Shown here: positions 35,901 through 44,479 of the stretch, piece by piece
Position numbering within the stretch: the first letter of the stretch is position 1
Layout of the letters: every line of letters starts with the position of its first letter
Origin: a bacterium
Lineage (GTDB): Bacteria; Planctomycetota; Planctomycetia; Kolteriales; Kolteriaceae
Reading direction: 5' to 3'
Assembly (NCBI GenBank): GCA_019753235.1
Contig: JAIELF010000032.1
Location: forward strand, 1-64,000
Length of the DNA stretch: 64,000 nt
Notes under the pieces: model-generated
What the model saw: only the letters and a program-made list of their open reading frames with translations
The model's database searches: none
Told to the model about the DNA's origin: nothing
Position numbers and translations under genes: made by a program

Positions 35901-36357
35901 GCAAAGGAGGAAGCCCTTCTCGGCGAGCCCGAATCGATGAACTCAGAGTCCCGATGCACATGATGCATTCGAGGTTGCAGGTGTTGCTGACGGAGAACTC
36001 CATCATGCGGGGCCAATCGGGATTTTGGCTGGTGACCGGGAAGCGATCGAAGTTCCGGGTGAACGCGTTGACGTAGTTGCCGACCGAAATCTGCCATTCA
36101 CAGAATTGGCAGCCGGCACCAAAGCGATCTTTCTCAAGTGCATTCCGAAGCTTTTTGATCTTCGGCCCGTTCCAGATGTCGGGAAGACGTTCGGTTTGGA
36201 CATTGCCGACGGGGTACTTGGTGTTTTGGCAACAGGCGAGAACGTTGCCCAGCGTATCGAAATACATCGAGACGTGCGCCGCGTAGCACGACGACCGGAA
36301 CGGTTTGTCCGGCAACGGCCGACTCGCGTGGTACTCTTCGATTCGTTTGGCGTCCAT
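32950..36357 (-). CDS. Twitch-type radical SAM protein fused to about six PAS-like repeats
   Basis: The 1135-residue protein has a complete radical SAM core: SVSNTCNLECIMC binds the [4Fe-4S] cluster through C127, C131 and C134, and FLGGEP (about 177-181) contacts SAM. Ahead of it lies a SPASM/twitch-like Cys module (C24, C42, C43, C83, C86, with GNVLACCQNTKYPVGNV), the order seen in twitch radical SAM proteins. After about residue 365 come roughly six degenerate PAS-like units (about 365-500, 525-650, 660-760, 780-885, 905-1010, 1030-1125). Each has a strand pair like LDPEGRLIEMP and many have a closing segment like CLGTTMLLVGTTVD. The start is ATG at 36357, 54 bp after the rhodanese stop. 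The substrate is unknown; a sensory or peptide/protein-modifying role is inference. Confidence 0.8.
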   Translation of the reverse strand: MDAKRIEEYHASRPLPDKPFRSSCYAAHVSMYFDTLGNVLACCQNTKYPVGNVQTERLPDIWNGPKIKKLRNALEKDRFGAGCQFCEWQISVGNYVNAFTRNFDRFPVTSQNPDWPRMMEFSVSNTCNLECIMCIGTLSSSIRARREGLPPLPKAYSEQFFHDLRPFLKHLEFAKFLGGEPFLAAESFRVWDLMHEEKANILCNVTTNGTQWNDRVENVLERFPISICISMDGTTAKTVESIRVNAKFDVVNENFRRFHRYCRERKTDITLTYCLMRQNWHEFGDYLLFGDDWDCEVCVNLVREPPHCSLYTLPVEELSTIADALEKQSSIYLPKLRKNRRVWIEQLTAIRRRVEHSSESSRSPFATPLALVVLDRNPILESPDRMTFEKAKSRLVHAVGTGADTIVFSADQDDRVQSFESPDNTFFGVPSADSAGQPFEEIVRQLVDRRGPQRTIPIYRTAEYVDRAVLFHHPSGRLDALRVIAVPKLNEFGMPSGSVAASAFLRMEPTSLASREEDSCRHMDDWAGTMMRFMLDPEGRLIEMPTDLTGGLGLLEKLRVGMTEAEFDRATVEAWGQKQILHDDVSPEREMYSFCHVRGHDILMARMMTRPSFDHEGKHLGYQRDISYRLIDPPKALEIADQAKATLLEWAGNSALVRVQHNRADEVVRFDGDSDVLAGFPVDSLVGMKGWQVPESLVKHWGGGNIFRWNLNSQRLDLQVDALADDGYHQFRMIAVPNFNAGGHYQGRTCLIASTTLQKSSVEDVRQSMKDATLLLGSSAELIEVTFDRQGKQVHLTGTGDWLGIPSTDWRGISLDDIEGRLAARLGKCHYRQWIEKPGEIAITREHSRPGRWTYVRSSKVPTIDAEGRCLGTTMLLVGTTVDPERSMQIEQEARQRTGELVDSQEWIALVEKPWGEIISIEGDSSPLANPSDLLGQSFDQVVKENPSAPISYLHWRMNPLDLDEALERIGPSGPQQISSIRIPRVASAADEPVMVRWVAQRTLPWYRMSKEMMDVEAMLVSWPCVGPVVSLGLDADGQVIEVYPDPSSLGLSTEQCLGKTIDEVRALAGFGPDQAKRAWQAEPGHAIDQIDEVLSVKPQGAEARRLRRRAVPTYRANFRVASVEKLAIQVEQYK

Positions 36358-36411
36358 GAATCGCCACCACCCTTTCCGGCTTGTGTCCCACCGTTCGCTT
36401 GGACAACGAGA

Positions 36412-36744
36412 TCAATACTTCGGAATCGAAGGGTCGATTTTTTCCGACCAGGCAAGAATTCCACCCGTCAGATTTTTGACGTCGCGGAAGTGGTGCTGTT
36501 GCAGAAAGATTTGCGCCTGCGTTGCTCGTCCGCCCATCTTGCAATGAACAACAATCTCGCTGTCCGGATCGAGTTCGCCCAGACGGGCCGGCAGTTCTCC
36601 CAACGGAATGAGCGACGATCCGATGATTCGGCCCAGCGCGAACTCGTCAGGGTTTCGAACATCGAGAATGAACGGGGGGTTGCCCGAATCGATTCTTGAT
36701 TTCAATTCTTCGGGGGAAATCTGAGGCAAAGAAGGATCTGGCAT
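36412..36744 (-). CDS. Single-domain rhodanese-like sulfurtransferase
   Basis: A 110-residue rhodanese domain. The motifs are ILDVRNPDEFALGRI and the active-site loop VVHCKMGGRATQ with a single catalytic Cys; the loop size (six residues after Cys) fits sulfur-handling GlpE/PspE-like members. It could deliver persulfide sulfur to Fe-S or tRNA modification systems. The ATG at 36744 is preceded by GGAGAAGAG; a GTG at 36759 opens the frame earlier. It is the first gene of a minus-strand group leading to the radical SAM gene. Confidence 0.9.
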   Translation of the reverse strand: MPDPSLPQISPEELKSRIDSGNPPFILDVRNPDEFALGRIIGSSLIPLGELPARLGELDPDSEIVVHCKMGGRATQAQIFLQQHHFRDVKNLTGGILAWSEKIDPSIPKY

Positions 36745-37398
36745 TCTCTTCTCCAGCACTGTTTCAAGATCAAGTAGTTCTCATCCTCTCCGACCAAAGT
36801 CCGCGGATGCGACCCGCTTTCTTTGTCCGGTTTGATCGGCAACTTCGTATTCACCATCGGTCCTGACCCGCTCGCGTCCGAGCCGACCGCGGAAAAGTAC
36901 CGACGAGGAGGTGTCTCATCATGTTCGCTAAGCAAGAACCTTGGCGACTAATCGACCAGCGACACCGATCCGCCGGCGAATCTGGGTCACTTGCCTCTGC
37001 GACGGCTAATGCTTTCCGAACATGTTCAGGATTCCATCCGTTCTGACGTGCCGACGGCCTGGCGAAACCGAGAGATCCTTCGTTCTGGAACGTCCCATAC
37101 GCCCCGCAAGGCGCTAAGTTGTTCGAGAACGGTCGCCCTATTTTACCGAAGCCGCACCTCACGCACGAGACGGAGTCACTTACTCTGCTCGGCATGAATG
37201 TTAGGATGGACCCTAGATGATTGTTATTGTAGCGAAAACTGGGTAAGGTCCGATGCAGGATACAGGGAGGTTCCTTCCTGTTCTCAAGCGGATCGGTGAT
37301 GAGCCCTCGGCAAGCTTCGTTTGAAACACGCCGCCGGCGAAACCGCGACATCGGTGGGGCCGGTCGAGGTGAGAATCCTTTTGGAGGAGAATCCCCCT
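36745..37398. other. Divergent intergenic region with possible minus-strand RNA
   Basis: No protein gene is convincing in these 650 bases; a 213-codon minus-strand frame (36851-37492) overlaps the kinase start and shows no family-like sequence. On the minus strand a 196-base segment (36943-37138) could fold with its ends paired (GGCGAC with GTCGCC) and an inner CGTTCT/AGAACG stem. A TAAAAT -10-like box precedes it (37140-37145) without a good -35. This might be a leader of the rhodanese gene, 200 bases downstream. Confidence 0.35.
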
Positions 37399-39762
37399 GT
37401 GAATGGTTTGCCGGATGATCGACCAACGCAGGCCGAGTTCGAACCCTCGTCCGACCGACCCACGACATCCGACGGGCCCTCGGCCGGCTCAACCCCCTCC
37501 TTTCGCAAGGAGGATACTGATCAACTTGGGAAAAGCTTGGCGGCGATTAATCTGATCACCTCCGAGGATTTTCGGACGGTGGCCGACATCCATCAGCACA
37601 ATTCCTTCAAGATTCTCGATGACCTGGAACGAAAGGGGTTCATTACCTCGTACCAGAGGGCTCGTTTGGCTGAGGGGCATGGCGAAACCCTTATCATGGA
37701 CGAGTACGTCATTCTCGATCGGATCGGCATCGGTGGTATGGGGGAAGTCTTTAAGGCGCGCAATCGATCACTGGATCGAATGGAAGCGATCAAGACCATG
37801 AACCAGGGGCACGACCCCTCGTCGAGCGTTTCCCAACGATTTCATCGCGAAGCGAAAATGCTGGCCCGCATCGAACATCCTTCCATCGTGCCGATCTACA
37901 AAGTTGGCCACGCCCAAGGGGTCGACTACATCGCGATGAAATTCATCGACGGAGTGAATCTAAAGGACAAGATCGACCAATCTCTCGCGATGGGGCAATC
38001 GATCACCGTTCGCCAAGCGGTGGAATGGGTCTCGCAGGCTGCCGCGGCATTGGCCAAAGCCCACGAAGAGTCGATCATTCATCGCGACATCAAGCCCAGC
38101 AACTTGATGGTGACCCCTGAGGGGCGTCTATACATCCTCGATCTAGGTATTGCTCGACTGGCTCTGTCGACATCATCGCCGACGCCCAATCTGACTCGGC
38201 ACGCCTCGGCCATTGGAACGCCCGAGTTCATGCCCCCCGAGCAATGGGCCGACGCCACCACCGTGACGCCGGAGACCGACATCTACGCCCTTGGATGTAC
38301 GCTGTTTTTCCTTTTGGCCGGTCGAGCTCCCTTCACAGGCGAGAAACTCTCGGATGTGATGCGCGGCCACACTTCGGAGAAGCCCCCGGCGATTTCGTCA
38401 CTTCGCCCCGACGCCCCCAAACTCTTGGACGCGATCATCGCCAAGATGCTCGCCAAGGATCCTCAACAGCGATACCGCCAGGCTTCGGAAGTGCTCGACG
38501 CGCTGCAACGATTACCGAAAGAGGCGGACGCTCCCGCGGTTTCGCCGAGACCGAGTTCCCCTCGTCGCGTCTCCACGCCGAGCCCTGCTCGATCGAGGTC
38601 GCCCTTTCCTTTCGTTCTCCTGTCGCTTTTAGCGTTGGGAGCCGGCATCGGCACCGCAAGCTGGTGGTACTCGAAACAGAAAACGACCAGTCCGACGGCA
38701 CAAAAGAAAGCCCTTTCGGATCAACCGAAAGGGGGTGTCGCCTTGCCATCCCCGACCGTCAAGCCGACGACTTCTGCCGACGCGGATGTCCTGAAGCCTC
38801 TCCCCGAGGTGACGCCCGCGCCGCCTGGTCCGCCTCCGGTTCCCGATCCCCTTCCCGCGTGGGTTGCTCGCTATTCGCTTGAAAATGCACTTGAGTGGGG
38901 AGATGAACTCGACATCGTCGCGTTTGCGAAGAGAGAGTCGGACGGGAAGATGCCCGAGAGTCTCTCGGATGAACTGAAGAAGAAGTTTGATGCCGAGACC
39001 ACTCGCCGGCGAACCTCGCGCGTCGACACTTTGATGGCCGAGCTATTGACATCGTTGCCCGAGGAATCCCGCCCTGCTTGGCCCGATCGCACGGAACTGG
39101 CCGAGTACGTCGGTTCGCTGAAATCGTTCGATTCTGTTTCTTCTTTGGCCGACCTGCAGAGTGTTCGTTCGTCGATTGAATCGGAATCGGCCAAGCTCGC
39201 GCAACCGTTTGATGGGCTGAATCTCAGCAAGGCGGGTGATGACTGGGCGAAGGAATGGGCCGAGTCGGCAACGAATACTCTTCAGCAAATGATGAAACTA
39301 CACGCCAAGCCCGCAACATTGACCGGCTTCGAAGCCAAGTTCCTGGATCCCAACAGCCAACCCGTCGAACAGACTCCGGTGAAGGTGCCGGTGACGCTCG
39401 CCTATCGTTCCCCCAAGCCAATTTATTTGACGGTCGTTCAGTGGGACGAACAGGGACTGACCTCGATCCCACTTACAAAAGAATCGGCAGCGTCGGATCG
39501 ATTGAAATCGCTGTCGACGATTCGTTTCGACTTGCCAGGCCCCAAACTGGTCATCTTATACGCGACCGATCGACACTACTTCAAAGGGTCGGTGGATCGC
39601 GTCGATGGCGAGCCGATCAAGTTGGACGAGGTTTTCTCCTCGCGCCGAATCGTGCCTCGTCTCCGCCGGTCCTTTGAAGAAGGAAAACCACTGGCCGGCG
39701 TTGCCGCCACCACTGACGAGGTCCAATGGACGCGATCGGTCCTTCGCCTCGATGTCAAGTAG
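37399..39762 (+). CDS. Membrane-anchored Ser/Thr protein kinase
   Basis: A Hanks-type kinase. About 100 N-terminal residues precede the kinase domain. The ATP loop is RIGIGGMGEVFKA, the Lys is in EAIKTM, the catalytic loop is HRDIKPSNL and the metal loop is DLG (instead of DFG, common in bacteria). GTPEFMPPEQW and the DIYALGCTLFFLLAGRAPF region complete it. One membrane helix (about residues 402-424, FVLLSLLALGAGIGTASWWY) is followed by a Pro-rich linker and about 300 residues outside the membrane with no recognised domain. The frame opens at a TTG (37321); I prefer the GTG at 37399 with GGAGGAG nine bases upstream (787 residues). An FHA protein at 50 kb could read such phosphorylation. Confidence 0.9.
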   Translation: MNGLPDDRPTQAEFEPSSDRPTTSDGPSAGSTPSFRKEDTDQLGKSLAAINLITSEDFRTVADIHQHNSFKILDDLERKGFITSYQRARLAEGHGETLIMDEYVILDRIGIGGMGEVFKARNRSLDRMEAIKTMNQGHDPSSSVSQRFHREAKMLARIEHPSIVPIYKVGHAQGVDYIAMKFIDGVNLKDKIDQSLAMGQSITVRQAVEWVSQAAAALAKAHEESIIHRDIKPSNLMVTPEGRLYILDLGIARLALSTSSPTPNLTRHASAIGTPEFMPPEQWADATTVTPETDIYALGCTLFFLLAGRAPFTGEKLSDVMRGHTSEKPPAISSLRPDAPKLLDAIIAKMLAKDPQQRYRQASEVLDALQRLPKEADAPAVSPRPSSPRRVSTPSPARSRSPFPFVLLSLLALGAGIGTASWWYSKQKTTSPTAQKKALSDQPKGGVALPSPTVKPTTSADADVLKPLPEVTPAPPGPPPVPDPLPAWVARYSLENALEWGDELDIVAFAKRESDGKMPESLSDELKKKFDAETTRRRTSRVDTLMAELLTSLPEESRPAWPDRTELAEYVGSLKSFDSVSSLADLQSVRSSIESESAKLAQPFDGLNLSKAGDDWAKEWAESATNTLQQMMKLHAKPATLTGFEAKFLDPNSQPVEQTPVKVPVTLAYRSPKPIYLTVVQWDEQGLTSIPLTKESAASDRLKSLSTIRFDLPGPKLVILYATDRHYFKGSVDRVDGEPIKLDEVFSSRRIVPRLRRSFEEGKPLAGVAATTDEVQWTRSVLRLDVK

Positions 39763-39816
39763 CTTGCTTCGCCATAAAGTTGATTCATGCAGGCGAGGGT
39801 AAATCACGAAAAGCGA

Positions 39817-40275
39817 TTATTCTTCTGCCGGTACTTCCACGGGCTCGTTGGAGCCGTGCCGGGTGGGCTCGGCCGGCACCAGCGACCGGTATCGGCGAGC
39901 CAGCGGATGTTCGCAATTGGTATCTTCGATCGGCTTGGGATCGGCAGTCGGACGGAATCCCCATTGGTAACGGTAAGGGAATCGGAATGATTCGACCGTC
40001 CCGCGCGTGAGTCCAGGCTCGATCGGGCAGCCGTACTCGTAGCGACCGTAGTGTTGAAAAGGCCGAAGCCGATAGAGCAAAATGCGATCGCCCGGGTCCA
40101 GAGGGAATTGCTGAATGTAAGCACGAGAGTAGTACGGCCCCGGGGGGTAGTACTCACCCTGATATTGCCTGTAGTGGTGCTGCAATTGATGGTGTTTATC
40201 GATCCCCTCGGCCCGAAGGGATGAACTCGTCATCAACAAGCTCATCAGCATGAGAACGACGGTAGTACGTTTCAC
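39817..40275 (-). CDS. Small secreted Tyr/Pro/His-rich protein of unknown function
   Basis: About 152 residues with a clear signal peptide if started at the GTG at 40275 (KRTTVVLMLMSLLMTSSSLRAEG). The mature part is rich in Tyr, Pro, Arg and His (HHYRQYQGEYYPPGPYYSR, FPYRYQWGFRP), with no Cys pair motif and no known domain. The longer frame up to 40596 adds residues unlike an exported protein; an ATG at 40296 is the other possible start. It is divergent from argH and convergent with the kinase. An envelope or extracellular structural role is possible but not shown. Confidence 0.55.
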   Translation of the reverse strand: MKRTTVVLMLMSLLMTSSSLRAEGIDKHHQLQHHYRQYQGEYYPPGPYYSRAYIQQFPLDPGDRILLYRLRPFQHYGRYEYGCPIEPGLTRGTVESFRFPYRYQWGFRPTADPKPIEDTNCEHPLARRYRSLVPAEPTRHGSNEPVEVPAEE

Positions 40276-40598
40276 GCTTTTCTCGCCCCGCCTCATCGCA
40301 AAGAAAATCGAACCTATTCTCCCTTCGACGGATCTCCGGGCACGGGGGGAGGGGAAGTTTCTATCCGCGGGTGGATTGATCCGTTCGATTCGGTTGCAAC
40401 CGATCGAAGTGATGATCCGCTCAAGGTTTCTCAGCCCCCCCCGGTCTGCGCGATCGATACGATCGGAACCCGCCCACGCCGTCGAAATGCCGTAGAATGA
40501 TTCGACCATCGTCGGGCGGCGAAGTCTGATTTCTCTGATTCGGTTCGCCGATCGACGACGAATTCGATCGGCAACGAGTGGAGCTGTTCGCAACAATC
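40276..40598. other. Divergent region between the small secreted protein and argH
   Basis: About 320 bases with no gene that I can support. The minus-strand frame continues open through this region but its translation is not protein-like. I see no clear promoter boxes, terminator or conserved RNA element. Confidence 0.4.
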
Positions 40599-42050
40599 AT
40601 GGCAAAGAAAGCTTCCCAATCCCAACGCAAGATTCGTGGCCAAGCAATGTCGGCAACGAAAGGTAAGACCGGCTCGAAAGCCTGGGCCGGCCGATTCGAT
40701 AGCCCCACCGATGCGCGGGTGGAACAATTCACGGAATCGATCAGCTTCGATCGACGACTTTACCGTCACGACATTGCCGGGAGCATCGCCCACGCGACGA
40801 TGTTGGCCGAGGTCGGACTGATGACGAAGAAAGAGGCCGCCGAGATCGCGCGGACCCTGCGAGCGATCGAAGAAGAAATCACGGCTGGCGAATTCTCTTT
40901 CGACATCTCCAAGGAAGACATCCATCTGCACATCGAAAGCGAATTAGTCGCTCGGCTGGGGGATGTGGGACGAAAGCTTCATACGGGCCGAAGCCGAAAT
41001 GATCAGGTATCGCTTGACCTTCGGCTTTGGACACGCGACGCCATCGATCAACTTGATCGGGGATTGATCGGCCTGCAAAAATCATTTGTGAGTGCGGCGA
41101 TCAAGTCGGGCGACCTAATTATTCCCGCATACACGCACTTGCAACGAGCCCAGCCTGTGCTCGCGGCACACTACTTACTCGCCTATGTCGAAAAGTTTGC
41201 CCGCGACCGCGATCGTTTGCGCGACGCTCGCCGGCGGGTGAACGTTCTGCCGTTGGGGGCAGCAGCATTGGCGGGAACGAGTCTTCCCATCAATCGAAAG
41301 CGTGTTGCAGAGCTGCTCGGATTCGATTCAGTGGCGGCCAACAGCCTGGACGTCTCAAGCGACCGCGACTTCGTGATCGAATCGGTGTTCGGTGTGACGT
41401 TGATTGCCGAGCATCTTTCTGCTTGGGCCGAGGAATGGATTCTTTGGACGACCACCGAGTTCGACACGATCCGATTGCCCGACGCGTTCTGTACCGGTTC
41501 AAGCATCATGCCGCAAAAAAAGAACCCTGACGTTTTGGAATTGATTCGTGGCAAGACCGCCCGCGTGATCGGATCGTTGCAGACGCTGCTGGTTCTGATT
41601 AAAGGCTTGCCGCTGGCTTACAACCGAGATCTGCAAGAGGATAAACCCCCCTTGTTTGATGCTTTTGAAACCGTGGCGCACAGCGTCGAGTTGGCCAGCG
41701 CCATCGTCGAGAATATGAACTGGAATCGCGCCGCGATTGAAAGCAAGCTCGAGTTGGGTTTCTTAGATGCAACCACACTCATGGAGCAGCTCATTCATCT
41801 CGGGATGCCGATGCGTAGCGCCCACGAAGCAGTGGGTAAGCTGGTTCGCACCGCTATCGAGTGCAACGCCACACTTGCGAATCTTCCCGTCGAGCGATTC
41901 GAAGAACTCGCTCCTGGGCATGGCCGAGAAATCCGGGGCCGGCTCGGGGCTCGGCAAGCGGTCCTTGCCTTCCAAAGCGAAGGTTCGACCGCCCCCAAAC
42001 GAGTACAAGAACAACTGCAGCACTGGAAACGCGAATTGAAGATCTCGTGA
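40599..42050 (+). CDS. argH: Argininosuccinate lyase
   Basis: ArgH splits argininosuccinate into arginine and fumarate in the last step of arginine synthesis. The fumarase/aspartase superfamily signature is exact ([11 protein letters not shown]), with the earlier [17 protein letters not shown] and [11 protein letters not shown] blocks. The core, [11 protein letters not shown], starts near residue 29. No Shine-Dalgarno decides the start; ATG at 40599 or 40647 are both possible, and GTG at 40578 is less likely. No other arg gene is adjacent except argS 5 kb downstream. Confidence 0.95.
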   Translation: MAKKASQSQRKIRGQAMSATKGKTGSKAWAGRFDSPTDARVEQFTESISFDRRLYRHDIAGSIAHATMLAEVGLMTKKEAAEIARTLRAIEEEITAGEFSFDISKEDIHLHIESELVARLGDVGRKLHTGRSRNDQVSLDLRLWTRDAIDQLDRGLIGLQKSFVSAAIKSGDLIIPAYTHLQRAQPVLAAHYLLAYVEKFARDRDRLRDARRRVNVLPLGAAALAGTSLPINRKRVAELLGFDSVAANSLDVSSDRDFVIESVFGVTLIAEHLSAWAEEWILWTTTEFDTIRLPDAFCTGSSIMPQKKNPDVLELIRGKTARVIGSLQTLLVLIKGLPLAYNRDLQEDKPPLFDAFETVAHSVELASAIVENMNWNRAAIESKLELGFLDATTLMEQLIHLGMPMRSAHEAVGKLVRTAIECNATLANLPVERFEELAPGHGREIRGRLGARQAVLAFQSEGSTAPKRVQEQLQHWKRELKIS

Positions 42051-42186
42051 GGCTCGCAGATTTACCACCCGCGGGGCCGATCTCCCGTGGCAACATCGGA
42101 TAGGCAGTATGACAGAATCGCAGAGAAAACACATGTTCGCGGGTGACAGTAAACCCATCGGCCCTGCCAGCTCAGTGAGGATCGGG

Positions 42187-44466
42187 ATGAAACGTTGGTT
42201 GTGGAGCGTCGTGGTCGGATTCGTCGGGTTGACACCTTTCGCTTCGACAAGTGACGCTCAAGAGACGGTGGCGCCGCCTTCCTCGGCGACGCCGAACAAT
42301 AAGACTCCCGCACGGTCCCTGACCGACATCGAGAAACTATTGGGCAAGCCCGCAAGCATCGATCTTCTTTGGCAAGTCATCGAACGTGATTTGAAGTATG
42401 GTCTGATCGATCAAGCGTCGAAACACTTGCAAGATTTGATGGGCAGGGGAGATCTATCGGGCGAAAAGCTTCTTGAGCTTCGTGAGAAGTTCGGCGTCGG
42501 ATTGCTTTCACGCTTAAAGCGTCAACCCGAACTTGCCGAGCAAGCGAAACCTCTTCTCGACATGTTGACCAAAGCGTCTCAAGCTCGGTCGACGGATGTA
42601 AACCGAATCCGCCATTTCATCAGCAAGCTGGACGATTCGAGCAGCGAGCGATCCTACGCCATCGAACAACTGAATCAGTCCGGCCCGCTGGCGGTGCCAT
42701 ACTACTTAGAAGCGTTTCGCGAGGGGACTGTCGAATCCAAGTCGCTGCTGAGGGGGATGTTGTCACTCCCTCGCTCCGCTTGGGCACCGTTGGCGGCGGC
42801 GCTCGATGCCCCTGACGAATCCATCATCTCGCTCGCGATCGACATCTTGACCGCGCTCGGCGAAACGACTTCGGTCGAATCGATCTACCCCATCTTGGGG
42901 AACAACAAGTACTCGGCTCCGCTACGCGAGAGGGCTCGTCAAGCCATCGCCAAAATCGAGGGAATCTCCGTCGACGAGATCGGCTCGCCGGTCGATCGAT
43001 TGATTGAGATCGCTCGGCACTATGACGAGAGCCCGACTTCCCCGGCCGAGCGAAACGAACCGACCACTCTCTGGGCTTGGAAAGAGAACAACGTCACGGC
43101 AACGCCCGCCACCCGTGGAGACCTCGAAGAGTATCTCGGCTTGCGGGCCGCCCGAAGCGCCCTCGATATCAATCCGGAGAGTCAGCCGGCAAAAGTTGTT
43201 TTCCTGAAGCTAGCTCTCGAAAACTCGACTCGACGAGAAGGGATCGATCGAGTCCTCCCCGCGCAAGCGGATGGTTCTCTCGAAACCGCACTGGCGGCGG
43301 GGCCGGAATTGCTGACACAGGCTCTCGAGGACTCCCTTGCGGAGCGTCGCCCTGCCCTGGCCGTCTCGGCGGTGCGGGCCCTCGCTCATATCGCGAGCCC
43401 CAGTGCCATCACCGGCGATCCTTCTCGCCCGTCCGTTTTGATCAAGGCTCTCGATTTTCCCAACAGTCGCGTTCGATTCGAGGCGGCAATAACCGCGCTA
43501 GAGATCCACGCGAATCAATCATTTGCCCATGGCGACCGAGTGGTCGCTACACTTTCCCAAGCGATCGATCCACGACAACGACCGACCGCTCTCGTCCTTG
43601 ATGTCGACCTGACCCGCGGACAGAACATCGCCGGCTTGTTTCAAGAGATTGGATACGAACCGATTGTCGGCATCAGCGGAACCGATGGCTTCAAGCAGGC
43701 GATGACCTCGGGACTCGTCGAACTCCTTGTCATCGATTCAGAGATTCGCAACCCCGACTTGCTCGACACCATTGCCTCTTTCGAGAAAGATGGCCGAACC
43801 GCAGGCATTCCCGTCGTCGTGATCGCTCGGCAACCTCTGGCCGACACGCTCATCGATCGGCTTTCAATCTATCCGCACGTATTGGTTCTCCCCCCGCTGG
43901 GGGATGCAAAAAAACTTGCGGAGGTTCTCGCAAGCGAACTCTCGGATACGACACTCGCCCCGTGGACCGAGAAGGAGCGCAACGATCGTCGGCAGGCGGC
44001 CCTTGCATGGCTGGTACGTTTGGCCCGAGGCGAAATGCCGTCGGTGGATGTTCGGCCCGCGATCGATCCTTTGACGCGACTCCTCAATGATGAGGGTCTG
44101 TCCGTGATGGCGGCCGAGGCGCTCTCCTATTTGCCCAGCGCGAGCGTTCAGGCGAGCCTGGCGGCAACAGCTCTGGATGGATCATTGTCGACGGAGGTCA
44201 GAACCGCCAGCGCCTCAGCCCTGGCCAGGAACTTGGCCCGCGGGGGGAACGCGATCTCGCAGGCTCAAGCCAAAGCACTGGTAGAATCGCTTGACAAAGA
44301 GACCGACGCGACACTTCGCCAGAGTTTGGCCGCCGTCGTCGGGGCCATCGATCGCCGAGGGTCGGCCGCTGCCGAGCGAATGAAGCGGTATCGTCCACGC
44401 GCCACAGAGCCCGCCCCCTCCCCTGCCGAGCCGCTCGAACCAACTGACGAGAAAGATAAACCCTGA
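42187..44466 (+). CDS. Exported HEAT-repeat protein with embedded pseudo-receiver domain
   Basis: The protein starts with a signal peptide (MKRWLWSVVVGFVGLTPFAS up to about residue 25) after a GAGG site; the frame from 42109 is longer but lacks a signal at its end. Residues about 30-460 and 600-730 form alpha-helical HEAT-like repeats (ALAVSAVRALAHIA, VMAAEALSYLPSASVQASL). Between them, about residues 466-586, lies a CheY-like fold: strands TALVLDVDLT, LVELLVIDSEI, IPVVVIARQ and VLVLPP. The acceptor Asp may be in LLVID, but the conserved Thr/Ser and Lys positions are Ala and Pro, so classical phosphorylation chemistry seems lost. The total is 759 residues. The function is unknown. Confidence 0.75.
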   Translation: MKRWLWSVVVGFVGLTPFASTSDAQETVAPPSSATPNNKTPARSLTDIEKLLGKPASIDLLWQVIERDLKYGLIDQASKHLQDLMGRGDLSGEKLLELREKFGVGLLSRLKRQPELAEQAKPLLDMLTKASQARSTDVNRIRHFISKLDDSSSERSYAIEQLNQSGPLAVPYYLEAFREGTVESKSLLRGMLSLPRSAWAPLAAALDAPDESIISLAIDILTALGETTSVESIYPILGNNKYSAPLRERARQAIAKIEGISVDEIGSPVDRLIEIARHYDESPTSPAERNEPTTLWAWKENNVTATPATRGDLEEYLGLRAARSALDINPESQPAKVVFLKLALENSTRREGIDRVLPAQADGSLETALAAGPELLTQALEDSLAERRPALAVSAVRALAHIASPSAITGDPSRPSVLIKALDFPNSRVRFEAAITALEIHANQSFAHGDRVVATLSQAIDPRQRPTALVLDVDLTRGQNIAGLFQEIGYEPIVGISGTDGFKQAMTSGLVELLVIDSEIRNPDLLDTIASFEKDGRTAGIPVVVIARQPLADTLIDRLSIYPHVLVLPPLGDAKKLAEVLASELSDTTLAPWTEKERNDRRQAALAWLVRLARGEMPSVDVRPAIDPLTRLLNDEGLSVMAAEALSYLPSASVQASLAATALDGSLSTEVRTASASALARNLARGGNAISQAQAKALVESLDKETDATLRQSLAAVVGAIDRRGSAAAERMKRYRPRATEPAPSPAEPLEPTDEKDKP

Positions 44467-44479
44467 CCTCGCGATGACG

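Noticed and set aside
36943-37138. Firm call of 6S RNA
   Set aside because: The ends pair and the size fits, but I could not trace the continuous long stem with a central bubble, so it was left as a candidate only.
36851-37492. 213-codon minus-strand frame between rhodanese and kinase
   Set aside because: It overlaps the kinase N-terminus, is rich in Arg/Pro/Ser as typical for random frames, and has no recognisable motif.
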